From: Pegoplata infirma
Taxonomy: Eukaryota; Arthropoda; Insecta; Diptera; Anthomyiidae
Assembly (NCBI GenBank): GCA_963921195.1
Contig: OY992536.1
Span: forward strand, 102,574,778 to 102,638,777
DNA length: 64,000 nucleotides
Direction of reading: 5' to 3'
Under the pieces are notes generated by a model, which saw only the letters and a program-made list of their open reading frames with translations, searched no databases and was not told the origin of the DNA. How positions within the stretch are numbered: position 1 is the first letter of the stretch; every line of letters starts with the position of its first letter. Made by a program: the position numbers and the translations under genes. This document shows, in pieces, positions 46,120 through 57,419 of the stretch.

Positions 46120-46735
46120 ATATATTAGATAATTTATGTTTGTTTATTTTTTGTTATTGACATTTCTGATTGCTAGAAAATACTTAGCCGAATTTTCGGG
46201 TAAGTTTGTTTTTATTCATGTAAAATTAAGTAAATACTTTAAGAAATTACTTTCCTAAAAGTAAATAGTAAAAAGTAAATGCTAACTTTTATTCATATCA
46301 CCCATTATCTTCTGGTATGCTATATTATTTAATTTCTCGTAACCTATAAAATATCATAAATTTAACACCTTACTCGTATTCTGCGTTATAAATTTATGAC
46401 TTATTTTATACCTTACTGGTATTCTTTGTGATAATGTGGATGCATTACTTTGAGTCTCATCGCCTGTTAAAATCATCAATGCTGCAATGTATAAAATAAG
46501 AGATCCTATACCTTATTTTATACCTTATTTGGTAATCTAAGTTTTGCTGGGAACCTCTGAAAAATACCATTTTTTTACATGATTTTTTGTGATTTTGTTT
46601 AACAACCGCAACATTTTTATGCTACAAGAAGTTCAAAGTCCTGTATTTGGACCCAAAGAATTAGAAAATGTCGTTTTTTTCGGTCCGCCCCCTTTTCTGA
46701 GCGTGGAATAAATAAAAATTTCGAGAGAAAATTTT

Positions 46736-46997
46736 ACCAATAAAAATGTAAATTTACAGTTTTCTTGGCGCAATTAAAATTACAAGGAATTCTCGTGAAT
46801 TTACTAGATTTTTTTTTTTATAAAATTATCTTGGAAATTTGTAGAATACAAAAAAATTGTAAAATTACAAAAAAAATTTAAGTTTCGATCCAAATTTGTT
46901 TGTTAAAAAACAAGGAAAACTATCAAATATTGGTAAAATGGGATTACGAGACTTTTCCTAGTAATTTGAAAAAGTTTTTTTTTTATGTTCAAGGCTT
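46736..46997. mobile_element. Fragment of the 29902-30981 MITE family
   Basis: GGCGCAATTAAAATTACAAG and GGGATTACGAGACTTTTCC match one arm of the foldback at 29902-30981. The other arm is missing. Confidence 0.75.
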
Positions 46998-46999
46998 TA

Positions 47000-48964
47000 C
47001 ACTCAAAAAAAAAAAGTTTGTAAAATGACATAAAATCCCCGTGATTTTACGGGGCAGGTTTTGTAAAATATGTACTAGCAAGAATCCCCGTAATGTTACG
47101 GGGATAATTTGTAAATTGATTTAACAAAATAAAATGTAAATTTACAATTTTTTTTGTAAAATGTTAACTTCGAGGTGAACATTTTTTTTTGTAAATTTAC
47201 AAAAAATTTGGTAAATTTACAAAACAAAATTGTATACTTACAGAAAAAGGTTGCTATTTTACAAAGAAAAAATATAAAATGAAACAAATAATTTGTAGAT
47301 TAACAAATTATTTGGTGTAACTACTGTTTTTTCGGAAAAAGTATTGAAAAACACGTATATTTACAATAAAAATTGTAAATTTACAAAAAAATTGTAAACT
47401 TACAAAAAAAAGTTGTAAATTTACAAAATAAAGTAGAAAATCAAAAACCAAAATTGTAAATTTACAAATTGTTTGGTTAAACTACTGTTTTTTATGGAAA
47501 AAAACTTGTATATTTACAATAAAAAGTGGTAAATTTACAATTTTTATTGTATATATACCATTATTCTTATTTTTTGCCGTAAAAACAGTAGTTTAACCAG
47601 AAAATTTGTAAATTCACAATATTGTTTTTGTATTTTCTACTTCATTTTTGTAAAATTACAACTTTTTTCGTAAGTATAGAATTTTGTTTTTTAAATTTTC
47701 ATATTTGTTTTGTAAATTTATAAATAATTTGGTTTATTTACATATTTGTTTTGTAAATTTAAAGGTTTTTCCATTGGTGCATCTTATTATTCCTTCTTCG
47801 GCAGCTGGAGTAGCACTTCAACAACCTGAAATGATTTTTTTTTTTTTTCACTTAACAGATTTAACAAACTTTTTACTGTATAACACTGCACTTTTTTATT
47901 TTTTTCGACATTTGGGGTTTCTTAAGTAGAACATTTGAGAATTGCGAAGGAGGCTACACAAGAAATTTCTTATATTTTAAGGAAAAATTAGTCAAAAAAT
48001 AACATTTTTTTTTTTTAATTTTTAATTATTTTCACAAGTATTTTAAAAAAGTCGGAAAATTTTTTGTTGGATATTGTAGATTGGATGTTTAAGTACCTGT
48101 TAAAATAAAAAAAAAATTAATTTTGCATAATTGGCAGCTTTTTATTGATTTTAGGTGCCAAATTAAAAAAAAATCCAAAAAAATATGGTAAAATTACCAA
48201 AAAAAAAATGGTAAAAATACAAAAAAATAAACTAGAACAATTATATAGTAGAAACACATAAAAATTGTGGTATTTAACTTAACGCAAATTACCAAAAAAT
48301 TGTGTAAAAATTCATTTTTTTTGCCAAAGCTTACAATTAGTTGAAAAATTTTTGTGTCTGGAACTTAAAAAATTTCAAAAAAATTTTTCATGAAATTTTT
48401 TATTTATAAAAAATTATTTTTAACTAAAATTTTTACTTCAAAACGCAAAAAAAAATCTGAACTTAGAAAATTTTTGCGTGTCCTGTTGTTGAATAATAAT
48501 TATTTTTTGTAAAACAACATTAATTCAACAAATTAAACAACAAATAATAAAATAATTTTTGTAAAATTACATTGGAATTTTGTATTTTTCAATACATACA
48601 TTTCAAACTGAAAACCTTGTAAACGATCTTAAAAAAAAACAAATGTTTGTAATAACACATTTTTTTTGGTAGAAAGACTAAATAACATCAAGTAAAATTT
48701 TGTTGTACAATAACAGTTTTCTTGTGTAAAAAAACTAAACACCTTGTAATACTTTTTTAATTTGTAAAATAATTCACTTTTTTGTAAATTTACCTAAAAA
48801 ATTTGTAAAATAAATTTACCAACATATAATAGTAAAATTACAAAGCAAACTGTAGTTTTCGTTTTATTAAATATACAACAATTTTTGTAAAAAGACAAAA
48901 ATATTAGTAAAATAGAATTACAAGACCTTTTACTTGTAATTTTACAAACTTTTTTTTTTGAGTG
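47000..48964. mobile_element. 1.96-kb foldback MITE, copy 1 of 3
   Basis: CACTCAAAAAAAAAAAGTTTG ends (core CACTCAAAAAAAA), TA both sides. Left subterminal hairpins are CCCCGTGATTTTACGGGG and CCCCGTAATGTTACGGGG. The centre holds TCGGCAGCTGGAGTAGCACT and GCGAAGGAGGCTACACAAGA. Repeated TTGTAAATTTACAA dyads run throughout. No gene; the 47684-47929 frame is internal. Confidence 0.92.
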
Positions 48965-49024
48965 TACGAGTTTAACAGCCGATTTCTCAAAATTGTTGTT
49001 CCATATAATTACATTTTATTACTG

Positions 49025-50990
49025 CACTCAAAAAAAAAAGTTTGTAAAATGACATAAAATCCCCGTGATTTTACGGGGCAGGTTTTGTAAAATATGTACT
49101 AGCAAGAATCCCCGTAATGTTACGGGGATAATTTGTAAATTGATTTAACAAAAGAAAATGTAAATTTACAATTTTTTTTGTAAAATATTAACTTCGAGGT
49201 CAAAATTTTTTTTGTAAATATATAAAAAATTTGGTAAATTTGCAAAACAAAATTGTAAACTTAGAGAAAAAGGTTGTTATCTTACAAAGAAACAATAGAA
49301 AATGAAAAAAATAAATTGTAGCTTAACAAATTGTTTGGTTAAACTACTGTTTTTACCTCAAAAAAATATTGAAAAATACGTATATTCACAATAAAAATTG
49401 TAAATTTGCAAAAAAAAAAAATAAAATTTCAAAACAAATTGTAAACTTACAAAAAAAGTTGTAAACTTACAAAATAAAGTAGAAAATCAAAAACCAAAAT
49501 TGTAAATTTACAAATTGTTTGGTTTAACTACTGTTTTTTGTGGCAAAAAACTTGTATATTTACAATAAAAAGTGGTAAATTTACAATTTGTATTGTAGAT
49601 ATACCATTTTTTCTTATTTTTTTGCCGTAAAAACAGTAGTTTAACCATAAAATTTGTAAATTTACAATATTGTTTTTGTATTTTCTACTTCATTTTTGTA
49701 AAATTACAACTTTTTTCGTAAGTATACAAATTTTGTTTATTAAATTTTCATATTTGTTTTGTAAATTTACAAAAAAATTGGTTTATTTACATATTTGTTT
49801 TGTAAATTTAAAGGTTTTTTCCATTGGTGCATCTTATTTTTCCTTCTTCGGCAGCTGGAGTAGCACTTCAACAACCTGAAATGATTTTTTTTTTTCACTT
49901 GAACACTTTTAACAAACTTTTTAATGTAAAACACTACACTTTTTTTTATTTTTTTCGACATTTCATTTTTCTTAAGTAGAACATATGAGAATTGCGAAGG
50001 AGGCTACACAAGAAATTTCTTATATTTTCAGGAAAAATTAGTCAAAAAATAACAATTTTTTTTTGAATTTTTAATTATTTTCACAAGTATTTTTAAAAAA
50101 TCGGAAAAATTTTTTTTGGGTATTGTAGATTGGATGTTTAAGTACCTGTTAAAATAAGAAAAACTTAATTTTTCATAATTGGCAGCTTTTTATTTACATT
50201 TTTGGTGCCAAATTTAAAAAAAAAAATTGCCTAAAACATATGGTAAAATTACCAAAAAATGGTAAAAATACAAAAAAAAACTAGAGCAATTATATAGTAG
50301 AAACACATAAAAATTGTGGTATTTTATTGAACGCAAATTACAAAAAAATGGTGTAAAAATTCAATTTTTTTGCCAAAGCTAACAATTAGTTGAAACATTT
50401 TTGTGTCCGGAGCTTAAAAAATTGTCAAAAAAATTTTTCATGAAATTTTTTATTTATAAAAAATTATTTTTTACTAAATTTTTTACTTCAAATCGCAAAA
50501 AAATCTGAACTTAGAAAATTTTTGGGTGTCCAATTGTTGAATAATAATTTTTTTTTGTAAAACAACATTAATTCTAGTAATAAAATAAGTTTTGTAAAAT
50601 TACATTGGAATTTTGTACTTTTCAATACATACATTTCAAACAGAAACCTTGTCAACGATCTTAAAAAAAATTTTTGTAATAAAATATTTTTTTGGTAGAA
50701 AGACTAAATAACATCAAATAAAATGTTGTTGTACAATTACAGTTTTCTTGTGTAAAAAAACTAAACACCTTGTAATATTTTTTTAACTTGTAAAATAATT
50801 CACTTTTTTGTAAATTAACCTAAAAAATTTGTAAAATAAATTTACCAACATATAATAGTAAAATTACAAAGCAAACTGTAGTTTTCGTTTTATTAAATAT
50901 ACAACAATTTTTGTAAAAAGACAAAAATATTAGTAAAATAGAATTACAAGACCTTTTACTTGTAATTTTACAAACTTTTTTTTTTGAGTG
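49025..50990. mobile_element. 1.96-kb foldback MITE, copy 2 of 3 (TG duplication)
   Basis: It has the same layout as the preceding copy. Here the flanking pair is TG (49023-49024, 50991-50992) rather than TA. It is separated from copy 1 by only 60 bp of older sequence. Confidence 0.92.
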
Positions 50991-51074
50991 TGTATAAATA
51001 TTATTATACAAATAAAACGATAAAAGATTAGGTTTTATTTAACAAAAACATCTTTATTGGTTGAGTTTACTCTA

Positions 51075-53034
51075 CACTCAAAAAAAAAAGTTTGTAAAAT
51101 GATATAAAATCCCCGTGATTTTACGGGGCAGGTTTTGTAAAATATGTACTAGCAAGAATCCCCGTAATGTTACGGGGATAATTTGTAAATTGATTTAACA
51201 AAAGAAAATGTAAATTTACATTTTTTTGTAAAATAATAACTTCGAGGTGAAAATTTTTTTTGTAAATTTACAAAAAATTTGGTAAATTTACAAAACAAAA
51301 TTGTAAACTTACAGAAAAAGGTTGTTATTTTACAACGAAAAGGTAGAAAATGAAAAAAATAAATTGTAGATTAACAAATTATTTGGTTAAACTACTGTTT
51401 TTACCGCAAAAAAATATTTAAAAAACTCGTATATTTACAATAAAAATTGTAAATTTGCAAAAAAAAAATATTTAAATTTACAAAATAAATTGTAGACTTA
51501 CAAAAAAAGTTGTAAATTTACAAAATAAAGTAGAAACTCAAAAAATAAAATTGTAAATTTACACATTGTTTGGTTAAACTACTGTTTTTATGGCAAAAAT
51601 ATTTGTACATTTACAATAAAAAGTGGTAAATTTACAATTTTTATTGTATATATACCATTTTTTCTTATTTTTTGCCGTAAAAACAGTAGTTTAACCAAAT
51701 AATTTGTAAATTTACAATATTTTTCTTGTATTTTCTACTTCATTTTTGTAAAATTACAACTTTGTTCGTAAGTATACAATTTTGTTTTTTTAAATTTTCA
51801 TATTTGTTTTGTAAATTTACAAAAAATTTGGTTTATTTACATATTTGTTTTGTAAATTTAAAGGTTTTTTTCCATTGGTGCATCTTATTTTTCATACTTC
51901 GGCAGCTGGAGTAGCACTTCAACAACCTGAAATGATTTTTTTTTTCACTTGAACACTTTTAACAAACTATTTAATGTATAACAGTGCACTTTTTTATTTT
52001 TTTTCGACATTTCGTTTTTCTTAAGTAGAACATATGAGAATTGCGAAGGAGGCTACATAAGAAATTTCTTATATTTTCAGGAAAAATTAGTCAAAAAATA
52101 GCAATTTTTTTTTAATTTTTAATTCTTTTCACTAGTATTTTTAAAAAATCGAAAAAATTTTTTTTGGATATTGTAGATTGGATGTTTAAGTACCTGTTAA
52201 ATTAAGAAAAACTTAATTTTTCATAATTGGCAACTTTTTATTGACATTTTAGGTGCCAAATTTAAAAAAAAAATGTGGTAAAATTACCAAAAAAAATGGT
52301 AAAAATACAAAAAAAAAAAACTTAAATTATTTAGTAGAAACACATAAAAATTGTGGTATTTTACTTAACGCAAATTACCAAAAAATTGTGTAAAAATTCA
52401 ATTTTTTTGCTAAAGCTTACAATTAGTTGAAAAATGTTTGTGTCTGGAACTTAAAAAATTTCCAAATTTTTTTTTCATGAAATTTTTTATTTATAAAAAA
52501 TTATTTTTAACTAAATTTTTACTCCCAAACGCAAAAAAAAATTGAACTTAGAAAATTTTTGCGTGTCCTATTGTTGAATAACTATTTTTTTTTTTTTTTT
52601 GTAAAACAACATTAATTCTAGTAATAAAATAAGTTTTGTAAAATTACATTGGAATTTTGTACTTTTTAATACATACATTTCAAACTGAAAACCTTGTAAA
52701 CGATCTTAAAAAAAAATGTTTGTAATAACACATTTTTTGGTAGAAAGACTAAATAACATCAAGTAAAATTTTGTTGTACAATAACAGTTTTCTTGTGTAA
52801 AAAAACAAAACACCTTGTAATATTTTTTTACTTTGTAAAGTAATTCACTTTTTTGTAAATTTACCTAAAAAATTTGTAAAATAAATTAACCAACATATAA
52901 TAGTAAAATTACAAAGAAAACTGTAGTTTTCGTTTTATTAAATATACAACAATTTTTGTAAAAAGACAAAAATATTAGTAAAATAGAATTACAAGACCTT
53001 TGACTTGTAATTTTACAAACTTTTTTTTTGAGTG
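51075..53034. mobile_element. 1.96-kb foldback MITE, copy 3 of 3
   Basis: Same family and orientation, TA flanks. The GGCAGCTGGAGTAGCACTTC core and both CCCCGT hairpins are kept. Differences from copies 1 and 2 are mostly in homopolymer length. Confidence 0.92.
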
Positions 53035-53036
53035 TA

Positions 53037-53461
53037 ATTGAAAAATGTTTGTATCCGGAACTTAAAAAATTTTCAAAATTTTTTTATGAAATTTTTTATT
53101 TATAAAAAATAATTTTTAACAAAATATGGACTTAGAAAATTTTTGAGTCTCCTATTGTTGCATAATTATTTTTCAATACAAATTTTTGATTAATTACATT
53201 TTTTTGTGTCAAAATACTGAAAACCTTGTAAACTAAAAAATCTTGAAAAAAAAATTGTATGTAATAAAACATTTTTTGGTAGAAAGACTAAATACTATCA
53301 AATAAAATGTTGTTGTACAATTACAATTTTCTTGTGTAAAACAACTAAACACCTTGTAATTAAAAATACAAGAATTTTTGTAAATAGACAAAAATATATA
53401 TTAGTAAAATAAAATTACAAGACCTTTTGCTTGTAATTTTACAAACTTTTTTTTTTGAGTG
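53037..53461. mobile_element. Right-arm fragment of the same or a sister MITE
   Basis: It begins within the text TGAAAAATGTTTGTATCCGG and ends ACAAACTTTTTTTTTTGAGTG followed by TA. It resembles the left arm of 34351-36002 in reverse more than copies 1-3, so it is a separate insertion truncated by copy 3. Confidence 0.8.
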
Positions 53462-53596
53462 TACTCCGTTTTTCGATGTATGGTACAGTTTTCTTGCAAA
53501 ATGTCGTTAAAGATTTGCTGATTTCGAGCCAGTTTTTTAACAAAAAAATTTGCAAAGTAAATGGTTTATAAATTTTATGACATGGAAAACAAAGAT

Positions 53597-53945
53597 ATGA
53601 CTTTTTTCCTATAGAAAAAGTCTCAGATTCTGAAACATTTTTCCTATAGAAAAAGTCTCAGATTCTGAAACATTTTTCCTATAGAAAAAGTCTCAGATTC
53701 TGAAACATTTTTCCTATAGAAAAAAGTCTCAGATTCTGAGACATTTTTCCTATAGAAAAAGTCTTAGATTCTGAGACATTTTTCCCATAGAAAAAGTCTC
53801 AGATTCTGAGACATTTTTCCTATAGAAAAAGTCTCAGATTCTGAGACATTTTTCCTAAAGAAAAAGTCTCAGGTTCTGAGACATTTTTTTTCTATAGAAA
53901 AAGTCTCAGATTCTGAGACATTTTTTCTATAGAAGTCTCAGATTA
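53597..53945. repeat. 35-bp satellite, ten units
   Basis: Units read CCTATAGAAAAAGTCTCAG then ATTCTGAGACATTTTT. This is the same 35-bp period and the same two palindromes as the main arrays, but with a different base next to each. Confidence 0.93.
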
Positions 53946-54201
53946 ATTTTTCTTTTAAAAAAATGGTTTATATCTGGGAGTATTTCTATAGGAAAATTTT
54001 TTAAACTTTTTTTTAATTTTTCTATAGAATTTTCTAAGTTAACAAAAGATTTCTTTAAAACCCCATATTCATTTTAAGCATCATTTATTATTCGTCACCT
54101 TCAATATGAAAATAAGTAAATTTGAAATTCTTTGTCGCGAACAGCTTCGGAATCTTCAACACGATAGACTTAAATCATTTGGGCACTGGTTTTCGCACTT
54201 A
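53946..54201. other. Unassigned; short open stretch
   Basis: An ATG at 54105 opens MKISKFEILCREQLRNLQHD, and 13 codons later meets CTTAAG|GTAAAA, which is also the left end of the next element. It could be a small exon remnant or chance. No family is recognised. Confidence 0.25.
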
Positions 54202-54598
54202 AGGTAAAAACAGAACAAGCACGGCACGGGGGACGGTTGCCGTTGCCGGAGAATATAGGCCCAAAACAATGACGGGGGACGGCGACGGCAAAAAATGTCA
54301 TTTGTTTGTTCAGTGGTGCTAACTTTTAATAAAATTAGAGTAATTTTACGGGAAAAAATCGCTTATCACATAGTCAATGTGATTAAGTTGGCACTACTGT
54401 ACGTTTGTTACACCATTGTGAATGAAAAAATAAAAAATTGTTGTGAAAATGCGGCAACCCTGGAGTGTGAGAGGGAGGGTGATTGAGAGATCCCGGAGAT
54501 AAAATAAAATAAGTTTTAATTTTTTGTCGTGCCGGTCACGGTTTATAACTGTCAAATCGTATGGAAAAAGTCATGCCGGGCTTGTTCTGTTCATACCT
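54202..54598. mobile_element. 397-bp element with TTA duplication, GC-rich tips
   Basis: AGGTAAAAACAGAACAAGC and GCTTGTTCTGTTCATACCT are inverted ends with a small internal difference. TTA flanks at 54199-54201 and 54599-54601. CACGGCACGGG/GCCGGTCACGG tips are unusually GC-rich for this window. TTA suggests PIF/Harbinger-like. The 54295-54486 frame lies inside it. Confidence 0.85.
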
Positions 54599-54601
54599 TT
54601 A

Positions 54602-55222
54602 GACTGATGTAACCATAGGTATATACAGCATTTGTAGTATTTAGGGACGAGGGCTTCATAGTAATGATTGGTAATACTAAATAACACAAACTTCTAAGGC
54701 TACATTGGTTTGTTGCAAACTAAAATACTTTTAAAGTTTCTGCACATCACGGGAACATACTTTACAACTTTGTGTCTGAAATATACAAAAAAAAATCTAT
54801 TCCAAACACGAAGCCAATTAGAAGCAATATCTACCTTTAATTATGCTAATTATAAAAAATTCCCTGCACAATTTTTCATTCCCTCTTTTCAACCGCAAAA
54901 CCCAATGGGATTTGTACGATTACAAGCTGAAATAATACAAATTATTAATCCAAAATCAAATATATTGAACGTATTTTATTTTAATATAAGTACTTAAGTA
55001 CCAAGTTTTTTGTGCAAAAAACACAAAAATCATCCAAAAATTGAATGATTTGTAGAAAAAATAAAATAAACAAACTTGTGTTTTTATTTTTTTTACAAAT
55101 GTCATATTTTATTTTTTCACCACAGTTTCACAAATGTGTTGAATACACAGTACCTATATGTGTGAATTAATTTTTTGAGGTTATGTAGAGTTGGATGTCT
55201 TGTTAGTCTTTGTGCTATACAC
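54602..55222. other. Unassigned DNA
   Basis: Mixed-composition sequence. A 95-codon open frame at 54710-54997 includes FPAQFFIPSFQPQNPMGFV but matches no family I know. No splice or promoter context was found, so it is not called as a gene. Confidence 0.35.
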
Positions 55223-55470
55223 TCACATAAAAAATCGGTTGGAATGAGGTTGCCACAACCGCAATACGGTTGTCGTAACCGGCTTGCGGTTGTCCCAACC
55301 GTACGCGGTTGCAGCAACCGTAAATTTAGGTTGTTATAACTTTTTTAAAATATTTTTGTGCCAGTTGCCACAAAATTAAAAAAAAAGTTGCTACAACTGC
55401 AAACCCCGGTTGTAGCAACCGTAAATAACGGCATTTGCCGGTTGCCACAAACTCATATTACCGGTTCCCT
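55223..55470. repeat. CGGTTG/CAACCG dyad cluster (possible element tip)
   Basis: TA|CACTCACATAAAAAATCGG opens a stretch where CGGTTG or CAACCG occurs more than ten times in both orientations. It resembles the subterminal repeats of cut-and-paste elements such as the one at 18734. The matching right end is not visible. Confidence 0.7.
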
Positions 55471-55984
55471 CTACTGATAATTCAAATAACAAAACTTCAA
55501 AAATTTTTGTTTTGTCATAAAATAAAACAAAATATTTAAAAATAAATTTTATATTTTTTGTGAAATTTGAAAAATAAAGCATAATTGAGGTAAGTTTTTT
55601 TACAATAAAGGCTACAACAGATTAAAAAATATCATTTTTTCTTTAAATTTATAGATATAAAGGAATATGTTTCCGTATCATCAAAAATTATTTCCACATT
55701 GCGGATACAAAAAATGCCTCTCTGAAGCTGCTATATATTTTTGCCAGCAAAAATGGATCATGTGCAGGAAGTTCGAAATCTTCAGAATTTAGTCTTAAAG
55801 TTTATGGAACTTGCGGACTTCAAATAATAAAGACACTTGCTTTGGAACAATTTGCTCAGAAAACCTTCTCAAAATCTGTGACTCCTTTTGTAAGAAAAAT
55901 GCCTTAAAGCCAGAAAAAGTTTAATTTCCAAGAACCCAAAGCTTTCGATGGTAAGCTGTCTCAAAATCTGAAAATTTTTCTTTA
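55471..55984. other. Unassigned DNA
   Basis: AT-rich sequence. The last ~130 bp carry degenerate TCTCAAAATCTG words leading into the satellite. Confidence 0.4.
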
Positions 55985-56570
55985 CAAAAAGTTTCTCAGA
56001 CTCCTGAGACTTTTTCAATAGAAAAACTGTCTTAGATTCTATAGAAAAACTGTCTCAGATTCTGAGACTTTTTCTATAAAAAACTGTATCAGATTCTGAG
56101 ACTTTTTCTATAGAAAAACTGTCTCAGATTCTGAGACTTTTTCTATAGAAAAACTTTCTCAGATTCTGAGACTTTTTCTATAGAAAAACTGTCTCAGATT
56201 CTGAGACTTTTTCTATAGAAAAACTGTCTCAGATTCTGAGACTTTTTCTATAGAAAAACTGTCTCAGATTCTGAGACTTTTTCTATAGAAAAACTGTCTC
56301 AGATTCTGAGACTATTTCTATAGAAAAACTGTCTCAGATTCTGAGACTTTTTCTATAGAAAAACTGTCTCAGATTCTGAGACTTTTTCTATAGAAAAACT
56401 GTCTCAGATTCTGAGACTTTTTCTATAGAAAAACTGTCTCAGATTCTGAGACTTTTTCTATAGAAAAACTGTCTCAGATTCTGAGACTTTTTCTAGAGAA
56501 AAACTGTCTCAGATTCTGAGACTTTTTCTATAGAAAAACTGTCTCAGATTCTGAGACTTTTTCTATAGAG
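55985..56570. repeat. 35-bp satellite array, about 16 units
   Basis: Highly uniform units made of TTTTTCTATAGAAAAA, CT and GTCTCAGATTCTGAGAC. The array ends abruptly at CTATAGAG, where a reverse-transcriptase fragment begins. Confidence 0.97.
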
Positions 56571-57419
56571 CTAACAAATAGTACCAGAATCGAAGCCATG
56601 GCAGAAGATGAAACTTACAAGTATTTGGGAATGAGTATTCTTCAACAACAGATGAAAAATGAACTTGAGATTGAGTTTACAAAGCGTATGAACAAAATTC
56701 TAAAAACAAACCTCAATGCAAAAAATACCATCAAGGCAATAAACACATTTGCGATTCCAGTGCTAAGTTACTCTTTTGGTGTTATTTCTTGGAGCAGAAC
56801 TGATATTATAAATTTTGAACGAAAAATTAGAACAACAATGACAAAACACAGAAAACACCATCCAAAATCTTCCGTTGATCGTACTATGCTTCCCAGGTAT
56901 TTAGGTGGGAGAGGTTTGACAGATATTCAGATGCTCTGGCAAAAACAGATAGATTCCCTAAAAAATTTCTTTACTTTGAAATCAGAAACATCCGAGCTGC
57001 ACCGTGCAATATGTAATGGAGATAGTTCAGCAATAATGCAAAGCAATACTGAAGAACAAAACTTTAATATAAGTCAAAAGTACAATAACTGGATATCAAA
57101 GCCATTACATGGGCGACATCCAAATGATGTTAATCAAGAGATTATTGACAAAAAAGCTTCTCATAACTGGCTTGTGACTGGACAACTATTTCCTGAAACT
57201 GAAGGATTTATGCTTGCGATACAGGATCAGGTAATACCGACAAAAAATTATTTAAAATATATTGTTAAATATCCAGCTATTATTGATGACTATTGTCGAT
57301 ATGGATGCAGAACGGTAGAGTCTATACAACATATAACATCAGGATGTACAAGCATGGCAGGGTTAGAATATTTAGAACGTCACAACTCTGTTGCAAAAAT
57401 ACTCCTTTTAGGAAAGTAA
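56571..57419 (+). pseudogene. R2-like non-LTR ORF fragment (RT end + zinc knuckle)
   Basis: An open frame of about 280 codons is in frame from the satellite edge. It shows ETYKYLGMSI (residues 5-14 from the ATG at 56598), INTFAIPVLSYSFGVISW (48-65), LPRYLGGRGLTDIQMLW (98-114) and a CRYGC...HITSGC knuckle (C233, C237, H245, C250) followed by YLERHN. This order (end of reverse transcriptase, conserved GGRGL, CCHC, then RHN) is typical of restriction-like-endonuclease retrotransposons such as R2/R4/NeSL. The catalytic RT motifs upstream and the endonuclease downstream are missing. The 5' side is cut by the satellite. The stop codon comes from a GGGTGG-element sequence starting near 57405. It cannot be active. 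Confidence 0.85.

Larger units (their letters stand above)
43997..46303 (+). mobile_element. GGGTGGTATGAATAAAA element B, directly abutting A
   Basis: It shares the 420-bp left end with element A (both read TAGCATTTACTAAATGCTTA) and ends ATTCATATCACCC, followed by ATT (46304-46306). A and B share a single ATT between them. B lacks the satellite core and holds a truncated CCCGAGTAAAAA element (44434-44994) and a CGTCGAAC-ended element (45190-46119). Confidence 0.85.
37494..46551. mobile_element. CCCAGCAAAACTT-ended element, 2-bp duplication
   Basis: CCCAGCAAAACTTTGGTAAT and the mirror GGTAATCTAAGTTTTGCTGGG (21 bases with its last G; core CCCAGCAAAACTT) form the ends. Aligning with the uninterrupted copy near 19664-19690 gives a duplicated AA. 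Only about 490 bp at the left and 240 bp at the right belong to it; GGTAAT and TAATGCATTA words repeat there. The rest is two later insertions. Confidence 0.85.
37187..46735 (-). mobile_element. Mini-me-like element (reversed), outermost of a five-level nest
   Basis: The end hairpin and GTCCGTCCGTCTGTCCGTCC microsatellite are at 37187-37345. The GGGGGAAAAAGTTCCCCC block comes just before the insertion. The body resumes at 46552 with CCTCTGAAAAATACC and GGTCCGCCCCCTTTTCTGAG. It corresponds to 19500-19820, which provides the empty site. Confidence 0.85.

Noticed and set aside
47000..53034. LTR retrotransposon (repeated long blocks)
   Set aside because: The blocks have inverted, not direct, terminal repeats with TA/TG duplications and no gag-pol coding; they are foldback MITEs.
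54710..54997. 95-codon open frame
   Set aside because: Amino-acid composition is not absurd, but there is no recognisable domain, promoter or exon structure.
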